64,000 bases of DNA from Schistosoma haematobium. Lineage: Eukaryota > Platyhelminthes > Trematoda > Strigeidida > Schistosomatidae. Location: assembly GCF_000699445.3 (NCBI RefSeq), contig NC_067197.1:32657809-32721808 (forward strand), read 5' to 3'. The notes below the pieces were generated by a model, which was given only the letters and a program-made list of their open reading frames with translations, was not told the origin of the DNA and searched no databases. Of this stretch, positions 13,561 through 25,446 are shown piece by piece. How positions within the stretch are numbered: the stretch's first letter is position 1; each line of letters begins with the position of its first letter. A program made the position numbers and the translations under genes.

Positions 13561-14621
13561 TCGTGGATTTTTTGTGTCGTTATTTATCAGCTATTAACAG
13601 GCTTTTTTGCATGACACATCAATTTCTGTATTGCTAGTGCTTGTAACATAGTTTTTATTCCAATTTATTGGCAGTTTGACGTATTTCTTGCTCACCACGT
13701 AAGTAAATCTGAAGTTAGCTTAATATAGTTATTTGTAACAATACAAACTCAAGCAAGTAAAGTTCACCGTGTTTCTAGTCAAAAAATACATCACAGATTG
13801 AGTTTTCATGAAAATGAACCGTAAAATCTTTTACATATGGTTCACCTCCTTGATTGCGGTGACGGTGAACATGGATGTCGGTAGTTGTTTATAAAATGTA
13901 AGTAGAAGCAATAAAGCGTTAACCTAATTGTGAATATTATATAACTTGTTTGTATTTAGCCATAAAAAGTTATATCCATTAGAGGTACCATTGTTTTGTA
14001 CTGAAGTGACATAATTATGTAACGTATCTGAGAAAAATTATGTGAGTAACAATTGACGTTTATAGTGTTGTCCAGCGGCTTTCTGAATGTCTGCAGTAAT
14101 AGTGTATAACACCACATCAAGTAGGAACAAAATCTTCATGAATAAAACGATCGGTGTTTCTTGTGAGAATGGTGACACAACCATGTTTTTTAGTTAATAC
14201 TGATTTGTGACGTGTCTGTTATAGGGTTAACAAATGAGTTATTATATACTCTTCACTCCGTTTCGGTAATACAGTTGTTGTGTTACTTAGGAAGTTATGA
14301 ATGAATGTCACTACTTGTTAATAAAAGACTTATAGGCACAGTCTGTTACTTGCTATTTGAATAACTTATTGAATATGATACTGAGAACAAAGTTTAATTG
14401 TTTGTCTCAAAACGGATTTGTTGTTTTTCAGAATAGTATGAAGCTTATGGAATTTAGGATTACGGAAGATCGTGTGGAAAACCGGTTTACAAGTTTACGA
14501 TAACTGTTTTATATTGCCTACTGCTATGCTCATTCATCTAATGAATTATTTAAATATAAATATAACAACCATACGCAGTGTTTTATATTATAAATCCTGT
14601 AAGTTAGTATAATTATGGTCT
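13561..14621. other. No gene recognised
   Basis: AT-rich sequence with no exon chain and no convincing repeat copy. Confidence 0.4.
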
Positions 14622-15075
14622 AAATAAAGCCAAAACAAATATTGACGCACAATCATGTGACTGCATTACATTTCGTGGTTTCTCACAAGTTGCATACAAC
14701 TGAATATGCATTATAATTTAAGATTGAGGGAAGAAATAGTATGAAATATAATAGAAAGCAAAGAATTGGAATGACCTAGGTTATCAATAATAACTATACA
14801 TATGTATATGCTTGAACAGGTCAAAGGTCATTTGGTGTTAGACTTAAGGGAACATAAAGGATGGGTGGTGTAATAGTCGAGTGAAGCTCAGAAGCATATA
14901 AGATAAATTGTGTGATAATTCTAGATGTAATGAATAAATCATTGAATTAAGAACTAATAAGATAAGTGAAGACAATCTGAAGAGTTAACATAATTTAGCA
15001 AAGAAGTGTGAGTGGAAGGGTGGTCTAAGGGTTACGTAATCCATCTTATCAAGGAACTAGCTGCATGAAATTGTC
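14622..15075 (-). repeat. Degenerate PLE terminal-repeat copy
   Basis: This segment is a divergent copy of the PLE arm at 24126-24301 and its inner flank. Shared landmarks are the AATAAAGCCA start, a TTTCGTGGTTTCTCAC block, the GAATTGGAATGAC..GGTTATCAATAATA block, and a GGGTTACGTAAT block further in. Its position in the element implies a minus-strand PLE. No RT sequence was found attached. Confidence 0.55.
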
Positions 15076-15359
15076 TAGTTCCATACTAATACTAATTTGA
15101 TAATGGACGTAATCTGACAACGGAAAATATGTAAGGCGGTTGTTTAATCTGTAAGGTTTTACGTGGAAGTCGCATTATTGTTTTATTTGACTCATTGATT
15201 CCTGACAATGAACAACGATATAACGCTAAGTTCTAACGACAGTTCGTAACTAATACAGTAGTACAAATTCTTAATTTTCACACACAATTATTCGTTAAAG
15301 CGATTGGTAAACCTCCCCATGAAAGTATGAAGAAGACTAAAATAAAAAATGAGAAAAAG

Positions 15360-15365
15360 TTTATT
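15360..15365 (-). terminator. Candidate poly(A) signal of the FLYWCH-SWIM gene
   Basis: AATAAA on the minus strand, about 100 nt downstream of the stop codon at 15466-15468. This is a plausible polyadenylation signal for the gene at 15466-16774. Confidence 0.45.
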
Positions 15366-15465
15366 GATTTTTCATGACTACTAAAGTGGAAAGATAAGTT
15401 TACAAGTTGTATAAATAGTGGTATAAAATAAAGCCACAAAGAACTGTTAATCGTAAACCTGCTGT

Positions 15466-16774
15466 CTAGCTGTTTATAATTCTTAAGTAAAAATTGTAGA
15501 CCCTTCTCTCCACCTGATTCGCGAAGCGTTCACCATATTTCTCAACAATTCGTTGTTTGCACATTCTTTGGAGCCGTTGAAGTTGTATATATTCTTTACT
15601 TCGTCTCCGTAATGAAATTACTGTGTTGTTTTGTAAATTGTGCGTATTGTCTAATTTCCATCTACAGCAACACCTAAGAAGTTGATGGGCTATGCAGTTT
15701 ATATTTTATAATTTAAATAGCTTACCTGTTAGACTTCGTCTTTTAATATATGCCAGCAGGAGATGGCGGCACGGATATCGACACATATTAAACGTGCTAC
15801 AATTGCATTCACAAATACTTACATCTACTTCGTAATGTTGTCCGCGGTCAAGCATAAACAACCACTCGCCGCTTTCATATTCTAAGTTAACGAAACGCAT
15901 TCTTTTTAGTTCGTATAACACTTTGGATCTTGCGAATGGGGTCAACATGTTCAGCAAGGGTATAAGACGCTGTGGAGCATCATAATTGTATGCATGCTCT
16001 CTAACTTGACCGTTTTGTCGCATCATCTGCAATACCTGCTTCCGAGTCCAACCTGAAATATATTTATATACACTTACCAGTGGAGAGTTCAGCTTTCATA
16101 TTTTTGACATCAGCAGCGGTCACCTACTTACCTGTTCTTCCCTTAATACTTTCGATAACTTCGTCCGTCGACTGACAGTGCAATATAACTGGTTTCAAGT
16201 TTTCTTTTTCTTCTGATGACAATCGTCTACTCAACGGATCACAAACCATCCACGAACTTGTACACGGATGGTTGTGAGTCATGTTGTAAGATTTTATAAC
16301 GTATTGTTGACCCTCCAATCTTACGCGAAACATCGATTGGCAATTTAAAAATTTAGACCTTAAAGGTAACACATTAGTTAGAGTCCTCACGGTTTTTTAA
16401 TCACATTCAGACCTTCTGATTTACGTTTACGACCAAACGTGCAACGAAACACTACGAACAAGTATTTATATCTCACATCCTTCAACAATCTACTTTCTGC
16501 GTGAACATAGTGTGTATGGGTCATCTGAGAAAACATAGATTTATCCCATCATACTTTATGGAAATCCTTTAGCGCATTATCTAATTCAATCCAGCTTCCG
16601 AATCTCTTATTCAGCATAATACGTTGGAACGCGTCGCTTACGTTCACTGAAATTTCACTTGAGCATGAAGCACTAGATACAACATACAATAGCTATTAAA
16701 AAAAGGTTATTCCTTGAAAAAAACTAACTGAAGGAAGAACAACAAATATTTAGGACTTACCCTTCAGTTGACAT
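15466..16774 (-). CDS. FLYWCH/FAR1-like plus SWIM zinc-finger protein (MULE-derived)
   Basis: Six exons on the minus strand are 16774-16761, 16672-16555, 16524-16391, 16358-16132, 16052-15726 and 15689-15466. They join in frame to 347 codons plus TAG. The introns are 88, 30, 32, 79 and 36 nt with GT..AG ends; the 32-nt one contains CTAAC. Residues C72, C95, H117 and H119 (MTHNHPC) fit a FLYWCH/FAR1/WRKY-GCM-type DNA-binding finger. Residues 245-261 (CECNCSTFN..., then CRH) fit the SWIM CxC..CxH finger. The C-terminal 70 residues are basic and helical. In Mutator-like transposases these two fingers flank a roughly 300-residue DDE core, which is absent here, suggesting a domesticated regulator. 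Every apparent stop or frameshift falls inside a micro-intron. The exact gene is not recognised. Confidence 0.7.
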
Positions 16775-16779
16775 TTCGT

Positions 16780-18552
16780 CTTAACTCACAAAAACTATGC
16801 GCATCTATAACCTTTTACGTTATTTTATCTTTCTTACGTTGTTTTCCGGACCTTATCAACAAATTATATATAGCTGTTGACTTTCACTACAGCACTTAGG
16901 ACCACAGATCAAGTTTCGAAGGAACAACAGAGCTAGAGTGTGCACTACAAAACAGAAAATACTCAGTTAATGCTCTTAGCAGTTATTTAGTGTTTATTAT
17001 GCATCAAAAGATGACTTATATATGGAAACATTTAATACTCATAGGACCCAACACACACACGGCAATTGAAATACGGAATGCCCGCTTCCAGTCAGCGCGT
17101 TCAAGGTCGTTGAAACGAAACGGCGGACAGATTTGAAAGGGATTGCCGTTTATACCTTGCCGTTGTGTGTGGACCTCATATGCTTTCTGAGTAATCGGCC
17201 TGTATTTTCTCCTTTCCAGTTTTTCTTACCCACTCTGTTTTGCCCCAATCTCCTAAATTTAGGGGAAATTTTCGGGGAATCCCTAGGGTCGAATGTCCTT
17301 CACCAAGGTCAAAGAAAAATATTGGGGAGTTTCTCCCAGATCTGTGGCAATTTCAGGGTTCTGGTGCCATTTTCTATAGTTGCTTCCCCAAAATTGGGAG
17401 CTCGATGCACACTCTCCCAGTACTAAAAGTATTTTCAGATCGGCTTCAGACCACAACACTGATCGCAGTCGTGGTTAACCAGTCACCTATTTATATTTAG
17501 TGTAATCATGAGTTCAGGCTTCGAAATGTTACTGATTTACATGAATGGAATTCAATATGGCTATTAAGAACGACTAAGTATATGGGACATGCTTGAAAGC
17601 AACACTGGTAAGATTTGTATAGGGAGGTAGTGGGATTCAAGGTCAATATAAGTACAAAGTTGTTACGTTTGCGATTTTGTACAACTATAAGTCTCCATCC
17701 AAAGTCTCTAAATATTTATTGTGATTATCTCGTGTACCCAAACCAGCTAGTTCATAATTTCTACCATGGCGCCGACCAACAGTCAATTACTTCGTCTGAT
17801 GCCACGATATGATTTAGCTATCCCCAGCTATCTAACAATCTAGTTCTGTAGTAGCAACCATCGGTCGTCAAAGCAAGCGGTGGTTGGTTATGCGTAACAG
17901 GTTGTAACAGCCTCAGTCGATGAGGGTTTGCAACTTCATCTGTCGATTATCTACCATTGCTTAGTATTCTATCCTTAGCTTCGACACTGCTCTTTAGGTC
18001 TGCACAAAACTATCAATTCTCGAAAGATACCTCATTTATCTGATTATACTAACGATATCAGATGGCCCGTCAACTGACCTTATTACACAACAGTCCTCTT
18101 GCTTCCAAACTTCGTCCACGAGAAGTAGCTATTCAAAATAGAGGCATATTGCACAGGACATTTTCAACCGTAGGAACCTGGGTAAGGGAGTACTTCTTCA
18201 TCGACTGAAGTAGTCGAGATGTATATTCAGTCAACCTGTGCCTCTATGCACTACGCAGACTAGAATGGGTTGGATGAAAGTCTGAGGTGACCTTATTTAT
18301 TTTACTGGTATGTAAAGTCATTGATACCTAGTTTGATTCATGTACCCTGCAGAAGTTTGTGGAATTATGATCACGTTCATATTTTTATCAATTACTGATT
18401 TGTTAGCATCATAATTATATTTACACTATCTGTAGGAATATTGTATCGCTGACTAAAAACACTCAAAAGCTTGTCTTTCATATTTTAAACATCTTACAAT
18501 ACTTACATTCACCGGCCGTATTGTGTGTGAAAAATCATCCCAAACCATATAC
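16780..18552. other. Intergenic; one GC-richer segment near 17.05-17.45 kb
   Basis: About 17050-17450 is less AT-rich than its surroundings. It contains an imperfect short inverted pair, CACACACACGGCAA near 17051 and TTGCCGTTGTGTGTG near 17158. The overlapping open frames at 17133-17500 show no domain. About 17870-18280 also has repeat-like composition but no recognised family. No supportable gene or assigned promoter was found before the tryptophanyl-tRNA synthetase start. Confidence 0.4.
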
Positions 18553-21500
18553 ATGACTGACAGTTTAAATTGTAAGCAAATGGGTGAAGTTTTGGGAGAT
18601 AACGGAGATGACGTAGTCACTCCATGGGAAGTGTCAACAAGTTCAAGCAGCGGCGTGGATTATGATAAGCTAATCGTTCGCTTTGGTTGTTCAAGAATCG
18701 ACGATGGTTTGCTTCAAAGGCTAGCAAACGTTTGTCTCAAGCCTCTACATCACCTACTGAAGCGTCAGATATTTTTTTCTCATAGGTAGGCTGGATAATT
18801 TTGAAAAAAACTATGATTAAGGGATTTGGAGCAGATTATCTTACGCATCGAACAAAAAAAGCCATTCTTTTTGTATACCGGAAGAGGTCCATCATCAGAG
18901 GCCTTACATCTTGGACACGTTGTTCCATTCATAATAAATAAGTTGTTGTAAATTTTACAGTCGCATTTTTCTAGATGGTTTCAGGACGTTTTTGACGTCC
19001 CTCTTGTAATCCAGTTAACTGATGATGAGAAGTTTCTGTGGAAGAACTTGTCTATCTCAGAAGTTAATCATTTAACTCGTGAAAACGCAAAGGATATTAT
19101 CGCCATGGGTTTTGATCCCAAAAAGACATTTATTTTCAGCAATTTTGAGTACATGGGGTAAGCTTTTATTTGTTTCAACTTCATGCAAGCAACTAAAGCT
19201 TCCGGCTGTTTAATTATTTAAAATTCACTATACATAAACTTTTATGAATAAAATTCGGAGAGACCAGTTTTAATAAAATTGTAAAAACCATTTTATACAT
19301 GCATAATATAGCTATCGAAAATGTTTACTGTCAAATAAATTAGGTGTTACTAGAAATATAGGTTTAGATATTTTCTCATCTTGTCTCACTAATGTGGGAA
19401 TTGTTTTTCAGCTTAGATTATCTGATGCCATACCACTGATTGCAACACAGCATCACAATACATTCCTGAAGACAATTTAGCAGTGACACACCATTTTTGT
19501 TAGCTGCTATTGTGGGTCCAGTCTGTACCATCTAATTGTTTCATCGGTCACATTAACTCACATGGCTTTTCTTTTTAATTATTAAATCCAATTTCTGAAG
19601 CCGGTAGTTAGCCTTTTTAAACTTATTAATATATGTTTGCTATGACCAGAAACATTCAAAGTTTCTACGTGCATAAAGTTAGTGAACACCTGGGTTTTCC
19701 AAAGGTCCTGCCGATCCCAAAAGTGCTTGTCTCAAGTACCATTGTATTGTTTCGTTTGGAACAGTTAGGTCCTAAAAACAATTCATACCAACGGACACAG
19801 TTTTCCAAGCAATCTTCACTTGGACAGATTTTATCATTGAGAATCAGTTATCGATCAGGCTTTTATTCACTATTGTAACGACTAATACTTGTTCAAAACA
19901 GATCCAGCTATTGCGTTTGTTGATATGTGACAACTGTTTGCAAATTACAGATAAATGTTCAGTGATTCTGAAATCTTGTCCTAATGTCCAATAAATACTT
20001 TGTAGTATAAACTTAATTGTTTGCTTCAAACAGATTCTTAACTAACAAAATAATTTCGATAGTACTCACGTGTTTATTTTTTACTTAAATATTTGATATG
20101 TGCATTTAAGTTTCCAGCTAATAATATAATATCTGTTATACAAGTGATCACAATTAAATTTTGTATGTATCATGAAGATAGCGTACACCAATGTCACGAG
20201 ATTATAAAATCCTAGATAAGAAAATCCGTTGTCATATTTGATATAAGACTCAAACAGAAGCTTCAACATGTGGTTTTAAAATCCGGTTGCAACCAACCAA
20301 GAATTGTTAATATTAGTGGTACATCGGGATAAAAGTAAAGTCATAGGGGAAAGGTTGCTATATAACTGCAGATCTCGGTTGTCTGAAATAAATATCTTAC
20401 TACCATTACAGTCGGGAGTGTGACATTGTCCTCGGAATAGGAGTCTGCTTCTTTTTGACATTAATCCTAGCATTTTAGTCAAACAACAATTTTGATGTAG
20501 AACCATGATAAATAACTAATTAGTAGAAAATGTTTCACTCTGTTAATTTTTTCTAAATGTATAAATGGCGATATTTCCTGAAGCGTGCGAACCTTTTGTC
20601 AAAAAGCAGTTTTATAACAATCCAAAATTGAACCGGGAATCGAATAACCAGGTCCAAGGTTTGTATTTTAAAAGTAATTCGGGGCGTTTTTTAATGATTA
20701 CTAGGCGATTTACACCTTTATTTATCTATATATATTATTCACTAAGTTTGAAATTCTGTCTTCATCTGTAGAACATGCCCAGATTTCTATCGTACCATCT
20801 GTCAAATACAACGCTTGGTTACATATAATCAGGCTCGTGCGATTTTCGGTTTCAATGACAGTGATTGTATCGGAAAAATATCTTTCCCGGCTATCCAAGC
20901 AGCTCCTTCGTTTGCTCAATCGTTTCCAACTGTTTTTGAAAATCTTAAAAAACCAGAGGATGTCGGTTGTTTAATTCCGTGTGCTATTGATCAAGATCCA
21001 TACTTTAGAATGACTCGAGACGTTGCTCCGCGCCTTGGACTACCTAAACCTTCTCTTATATACTCAGTATTCTTCCCCGCTTTACAAGGGAATCAAACAA
21101 AAATGAGTGCAAGCAATCCAAACACATCAATTTTTCTGACAGACACACCGAAGCAAGTTAAAAATAAAGTAAGTATTGAAATCTACTTTAATCGTTGTAC
21201 CCTAGAGCGATAATCTGTTTTAAGCACATTTATATCTAATTATTCTTATCTCAGTAGATGCCCACAGTATATGTTGTTTATATCACTGTGAATAATTATG
21301 TGCATAGTTTTTAAGTATCACCAACATGTCCATCTTGTTTTAGATCAATAAATACGCTTACTCTGGTGGCGGCGACACAATTACTGAACATAGAGAACGT
21401 GGAGGAAACTGTGATATTGATGTATCATACCAGTATTTGAGATTTTTCTTGGAAGACGATCAAAAACTAGAACAAATACGTCAGGTTTGTGCCAGCAAAT

Positions 21501-22692
21501 TAATTCTTTTGAATGTACTGGTTGCATGACATTAGACTTAGTGAAATAAAGTTAAAACTGTCGTAAAATACCCATTTGTAAATGTGTTCATTTCTTTTTT
21601 GCATTCTATACTTGGTAAAGTAAGTATAAAATTTTTATTAGTAGTTAGTATGAGCCAAATAAGTATGCGACAAGGTCATTCCATTTAGTTTCTTACTGCT
21701 TCAACGTTATAGGACCCCAATCCACATACTAAAATGTAACCAGTTATTATGTAATCACTCACATACAGGATCTGATTTATAGCTAAGTATGCGAACTTGT
21801 GCACATTTTTGGATTAATCCTATTTAGACATAATTATGTTATCTCTAGCTCTAACTATGGATATGTACTTTTTGAGGGAATAATAATCGTTCTGATATAT
21901 TAACATGTGTAATTTCTGCAGTCACCGACATTGCAATGTACCTTTTCATCTTCCCACGCGACGTAAACACGACTGCTTTTTGGCGAAGAGGTGAATTCTG
22001 TCACCATACATTTGATTATGATCCTGTAACTAACATTATCATGTCATTCTTAGGGGTGCTGATATTTTTTAGTATATGTGGAGCATACCTATTTTTCAAG
22101 TACTAATTATTAGCAGAACTAGTCAGAATATTATCCAGTCATAGTGCAATGATGTGGGAAATCTATAGCTCAAATGGATGGTTTACGTATTTGTTTGAGC
22201 TGAAATATTAATTTTAAAAATTATCACAGTCATTCATCGGTTTTGAGAATGTTATGTTTTCTGAGCTGGATGGTTTAATCATGAGGCATACATTGTCTTT
22301 TTCGACATCCTCAAAATTTTAATCCTGGGCTACAAATATTCCCCACTATCTCATTCATCAATATTAGCATCAGGTAAAAGTCAGCTTTCTGTATATCTGT
22401 TCGCTTTAATGATGTTGTTGGTGGTTTGTTAGTTATCCGACATGTTTCTTTAGGTCATATTTATCAGTTTCATTTCTACAGCAAGGTTTGTGTTTTTCTT
22501 TAATCATAAAATTCGTGTTTATATTTTTAGGATTATTCTAGTGGCAAACTGTTGACAGGTGAAATCAAAAAGGAGCTTATCACACTGTTGACTGAGTTTG
22601 TTACAGAGCACCAGAGAAGACGAGCTGCGATTACTGATGAAGTTCTCAAGAGATTTATGACTCCTCACCCACTGCATCTTCCATTTATTTAG
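18553..22692 (+). CDS. WARS1: Cytosolic tryptophanyl-tRNA synthetase
   Basis: This class Ic synthetase charges tRNA-Trp with tryptophan in the cytosol. The exons are 18553-18785, 18822-18941, 18975-19157, 20772-21168, 21344-21484 and 22531-22692, giving 411 residues. Introns are 36, 33, 1614, 175 and 1046 nt, the micro-introns first. Conserved features are YDKLIVRFG near the N-terminus, [14 protein letters not shown] (HIGH-like motif at about 107-110), [31 protein letters not shown], the KMSAS signature at about 289-293, and the C-terminal EHQ/FMTP region. The start is the first ATG after an in-frame stop at 18454. There is no N-terminal WHEP domain, unlike the longer human enzyme; a missed upstream exon remains possible. 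Confidence 0.95.
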
Positions 22693-22739
22693 ATGTATTG
22701 ATTGTGAATAACTACATATCGACCTAGGCAATGTTTGTG

Positions 22740-22745
22740 AATAAA
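22740..22745 (+). terminator. Candidate poly(A) signal of WARS1
   Basis: AATAAA lies 48 nt after the stop codon of the tryptophanyl-tRNA synthetase gene, at the expected distance for a short 3' UTR. Confidence 0.6.
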
Positions 22746-24125
22746 TTTATGGAAAATATTTTTTTATGTTTTATGCACGTTTTAATGATACTTAACTTTC
22801 TGAAATTTTACCGGGTTATCTGTAGTGAATACAAAATTGTGTATGCATGTAAATTTTTAGTCTTTTAACCTATCAGTGGTACGTTACGTCTTGTTATCTT
22901 AATTATTAGAAGTAATCTGTGCAACATCTGTCATTGCTATTGCATCTTTGGACTGATTAATTTGTATGTGAATAACATTATTTGTGTGCGTCTATAATGG
23001 ATTACCATTCCATTGGCTTACAAAATTTCTCAGTGATAGAAGTAACTAGTCCTGAAATAAGTAAAATATAAGACACATTTTCTACATGACGTATATAAAC
23101 TTAGTGAACACATTAAGCGATAGCGTAAAACAGATTTTATTAAGTCTATCCAGTTCTAATAATGAATTAAGCAGAGTATTAATGAGTTTGAGCTGTTATT
23201 ATATACTTTTAGTAACTTTACTGATGTACAGATCTATTGGGCTAACAAGAACATGATATAGATACAGAAAGTTACTGGGATTTTTTCATATACGTCCAAT
23301 CATCTCATCATTCGTGCATGTTAAATTAAAGCTCCTATTTTGGATACCATCTTCGGTATTTTTACATCTATGTATAATACAAATGCTATTTATTTGAATA
23401 ATATTCACAATAATCCCGTCAACTTTTCATTTTATAGTGAATTCAGTATTAGGAAAACTCAAATCTCATCAATAATTAAACCGTGAAGCAAGGAAACGGG
23501 ATACTATTCAATATTATGGTTCACTTTCTTTTAGTATATAATATTTCACTCAAGACATTATACTTTAAAAGATAACATAGTAGAAAGATCGATTTTCTAT
23601 TACTAAAATGACGAATCGGTAGCTGTAGTCTGGATGAAATTTGGTTTTGACTCGAAACTTAATTAAAATTGAAGATTTGAGGTCAGCTATTACTACCGAA
23701 ATTTAGTCCATATTTTACCTATTTCAGTGTTCCTTAGATGATTTCCCAAACAGTCAGAAGAATATAGACGTTTTACTTGTTTAATGTTTGCTCACCAAGT
23801 CCCTATTAAAATACAATACCTTTAATCTCAGTCCCCACTTGTAAATTGAACTGCAATTGTCATCCTATAAAATACTTGGTGAAATACAATATATTATAAT
23901 GTCTAATCCTGAGAGATATTGTACAATCTTTAAAATGGGATTGCTCTTATAGTGATAAACCCAATTCCAGCGGAAGGACAGTTTTTTTATATTATTAATG
24001 CTAAAAAAGCATTAATGTCATCCTCTTAATCCAAGTGACATAGACGTTAATATTGTTCAAATGTGTGGATGATGTTAATGATTACAGTAACTTCGTTTTA
24101 TGCAATTAGTTCCTTTTATGAATTT
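22746..24125. other. No gene recognised
   Basis: AT-rich intergenic DNA between WARS1 and the PLE fragment. No coding or repeat signal that I can support. Confidence 0.4.
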
Positions 24126-24301
24126 AAATAAAGCCAGAACGAACACATGCAGAATAATATGAATTCATTATATTTCGTGGTTCCTCATCAGCTACTTACA
24201 ACCAAATATGTATTAGACTTTTACATTGAGGTAAGATATAGTGTGGAACGATTGACATAAGTGGATGTAAAGAATTGGAATGACAAAGGTTATCAATAAT
24301 A
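24126..24301 (-). repeat. PLE terminal repeat, arm 1, with hammerhead-like core
   Basis: This is nearly identical, in inverted orientation, to 25271-25446. On the minus strand it contains CTGATGAG, an 8-nt insert and then CGAAAT, followed by an imperfect palindrome around GAATTC. That layout resembles the CUGANGA..GAAA core of hammerhead ribozymes, which are known in PLE terminal repeats. The candidate stem II is very short and stem I is not clear, so activity is doubtful. The arm has the same orientation as the PLE ORF between the arms, as expected for its 3' terminal repeat. Confidence 0.75.
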
Positions 24302-24405
<104 letters not shown>

Positions 24406-24660
24406 GTGATAATTTTAGAGGTAATGGAGGGTTTACATAAGATTCATGAATTTAAAATCTGGTAAGATGGGTTACGTAATAAATGAATAGGATTTGAAGA
24501 GTTCACATAATCTAAGAGAATCAAGTGAGTGGAAATGTATGAATGAAGGCGTGGTTTAAGAATTTGATAATGGAAGATAAATATAGCAAAATAAAACTAA
24601 TGACCAAAAAACTGAATTACCATGGTAGTAATAGGTTTATTACTGTCTCTTTTTAAATAC

Positions 24661-25258
24661 TTAGATCAGGTTTGAGTTTTTTATCGCGATTGCTTCAACA
24701 AAACGGAGAGAAACAGTATTTCTTTGTCTGCTAATAATTTTAAAAGCATGAGTTTCAACGGTATGCCCGGTGTCAAGTAAATACTGAGCTATTGCACTGT
24801 TAAGAGCAGTGATTTCGTCTCCTTTGAAGCGTAAGTTTAAGAAGCAGGTTTTCTTTTCCACTCTATCGTACTTTACCTGAGGGTTAGTTTCGGCATATTT
24901 CTTGATGGACTTCGCCGGGTATGCATTTTCACGTAGGCAATTTGTGATGAGAGCGATTTCGTCTTTCAGGCATTCCCTTGAGCAAAGTTTGCGTGCGCAG
25001 TCAAAAAGGGTTCGAACAATACCCTCTTTGTAACTCATTAGACAGAAACTGTAGTGATTGTTATAAACTCCACTCCAGGTATTTTTGCTCTGAATGTGCC
25101 CTTGTAATGTGCCGTCTGATTCCGATATCTAGGAAATGGAATTTACTTTCTACTTCATGTTCCATAATAAAATCTATATCCTTGTTAGACAGATTGAGTA
25201 GGTTCATGGAGTGCTTATGACTGTTGCAGACTCTACTGTAGATATAGTGATGACACAC
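24661..25258 (-). mobile_element. PLE coding fragment: RT thumb joined to GIY-YIG tail
   Basis: Minus-strand frames at 25258-25061 and 25038-24661 give the C-terminal part of a Penelope-like reverse transcriptase, with a HEVESKFHFLDIGI block, a GIVRTLFDCARKLCS block and an LRENAYPAKSIKKYAE linker. The frame then jumps directly to LNSAIAQYLLDTGHTVE and EAIAIK, the end of the GIY-YIG endonuclease region. The central part with the GIY-YIG catalytic motif is missing, as is the RT catalytic core upstream. The copy is therefore internally deleted and dead. Confidence 0.75.
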
Positions 25259-25270
25259 TATATAATGTTA

Positions 25271-25446
25271 TTATTGATAACCTTTGTCATTCCAATTCTT
25301 TACATCCACTTATGTCAGTCGTTCCACACTATATCTTACCTCAATGTAAAATTCTAAAACATATTTGGTTGTAAGTAGCTGATGAGGAACCACGAAATAT
25401 AATGAATTCATATTATTCTGCATTAATGTTCGTTCTGGCTTTATTT
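25271..25446 (+). repeat. PLE terminal repeat, arm 2 (inverted copy)
   Basis: Inverted partner of 24126-24301, with only a few differences over about 176 bp by hand comparison. It reads GTAGCTGATGAGG then CCACGAAAT on the plus strand, near 25374-25398. Inverted flanking terminal repeats are a known arrangement of PLE copies. Confidence 0.75.

Noticed and set aside
16124..16393. Stop codon and frameshift suggesting the FLYWCH-SWIM locus is a pseudogene
   Set aside because: Each break lies within a short GT..AG interval whose removal restores one frame. The 32-nt one even carries a CTAAC branch-like site. I treat the gene as intact.
20565..20771. Open frame in WARS1 intron 3 as an alternative exon
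   Set aside because: No similarity to the synthetase. The frame does not fit the phase of the flanking exons, and the homologous sequence is continuous without it.
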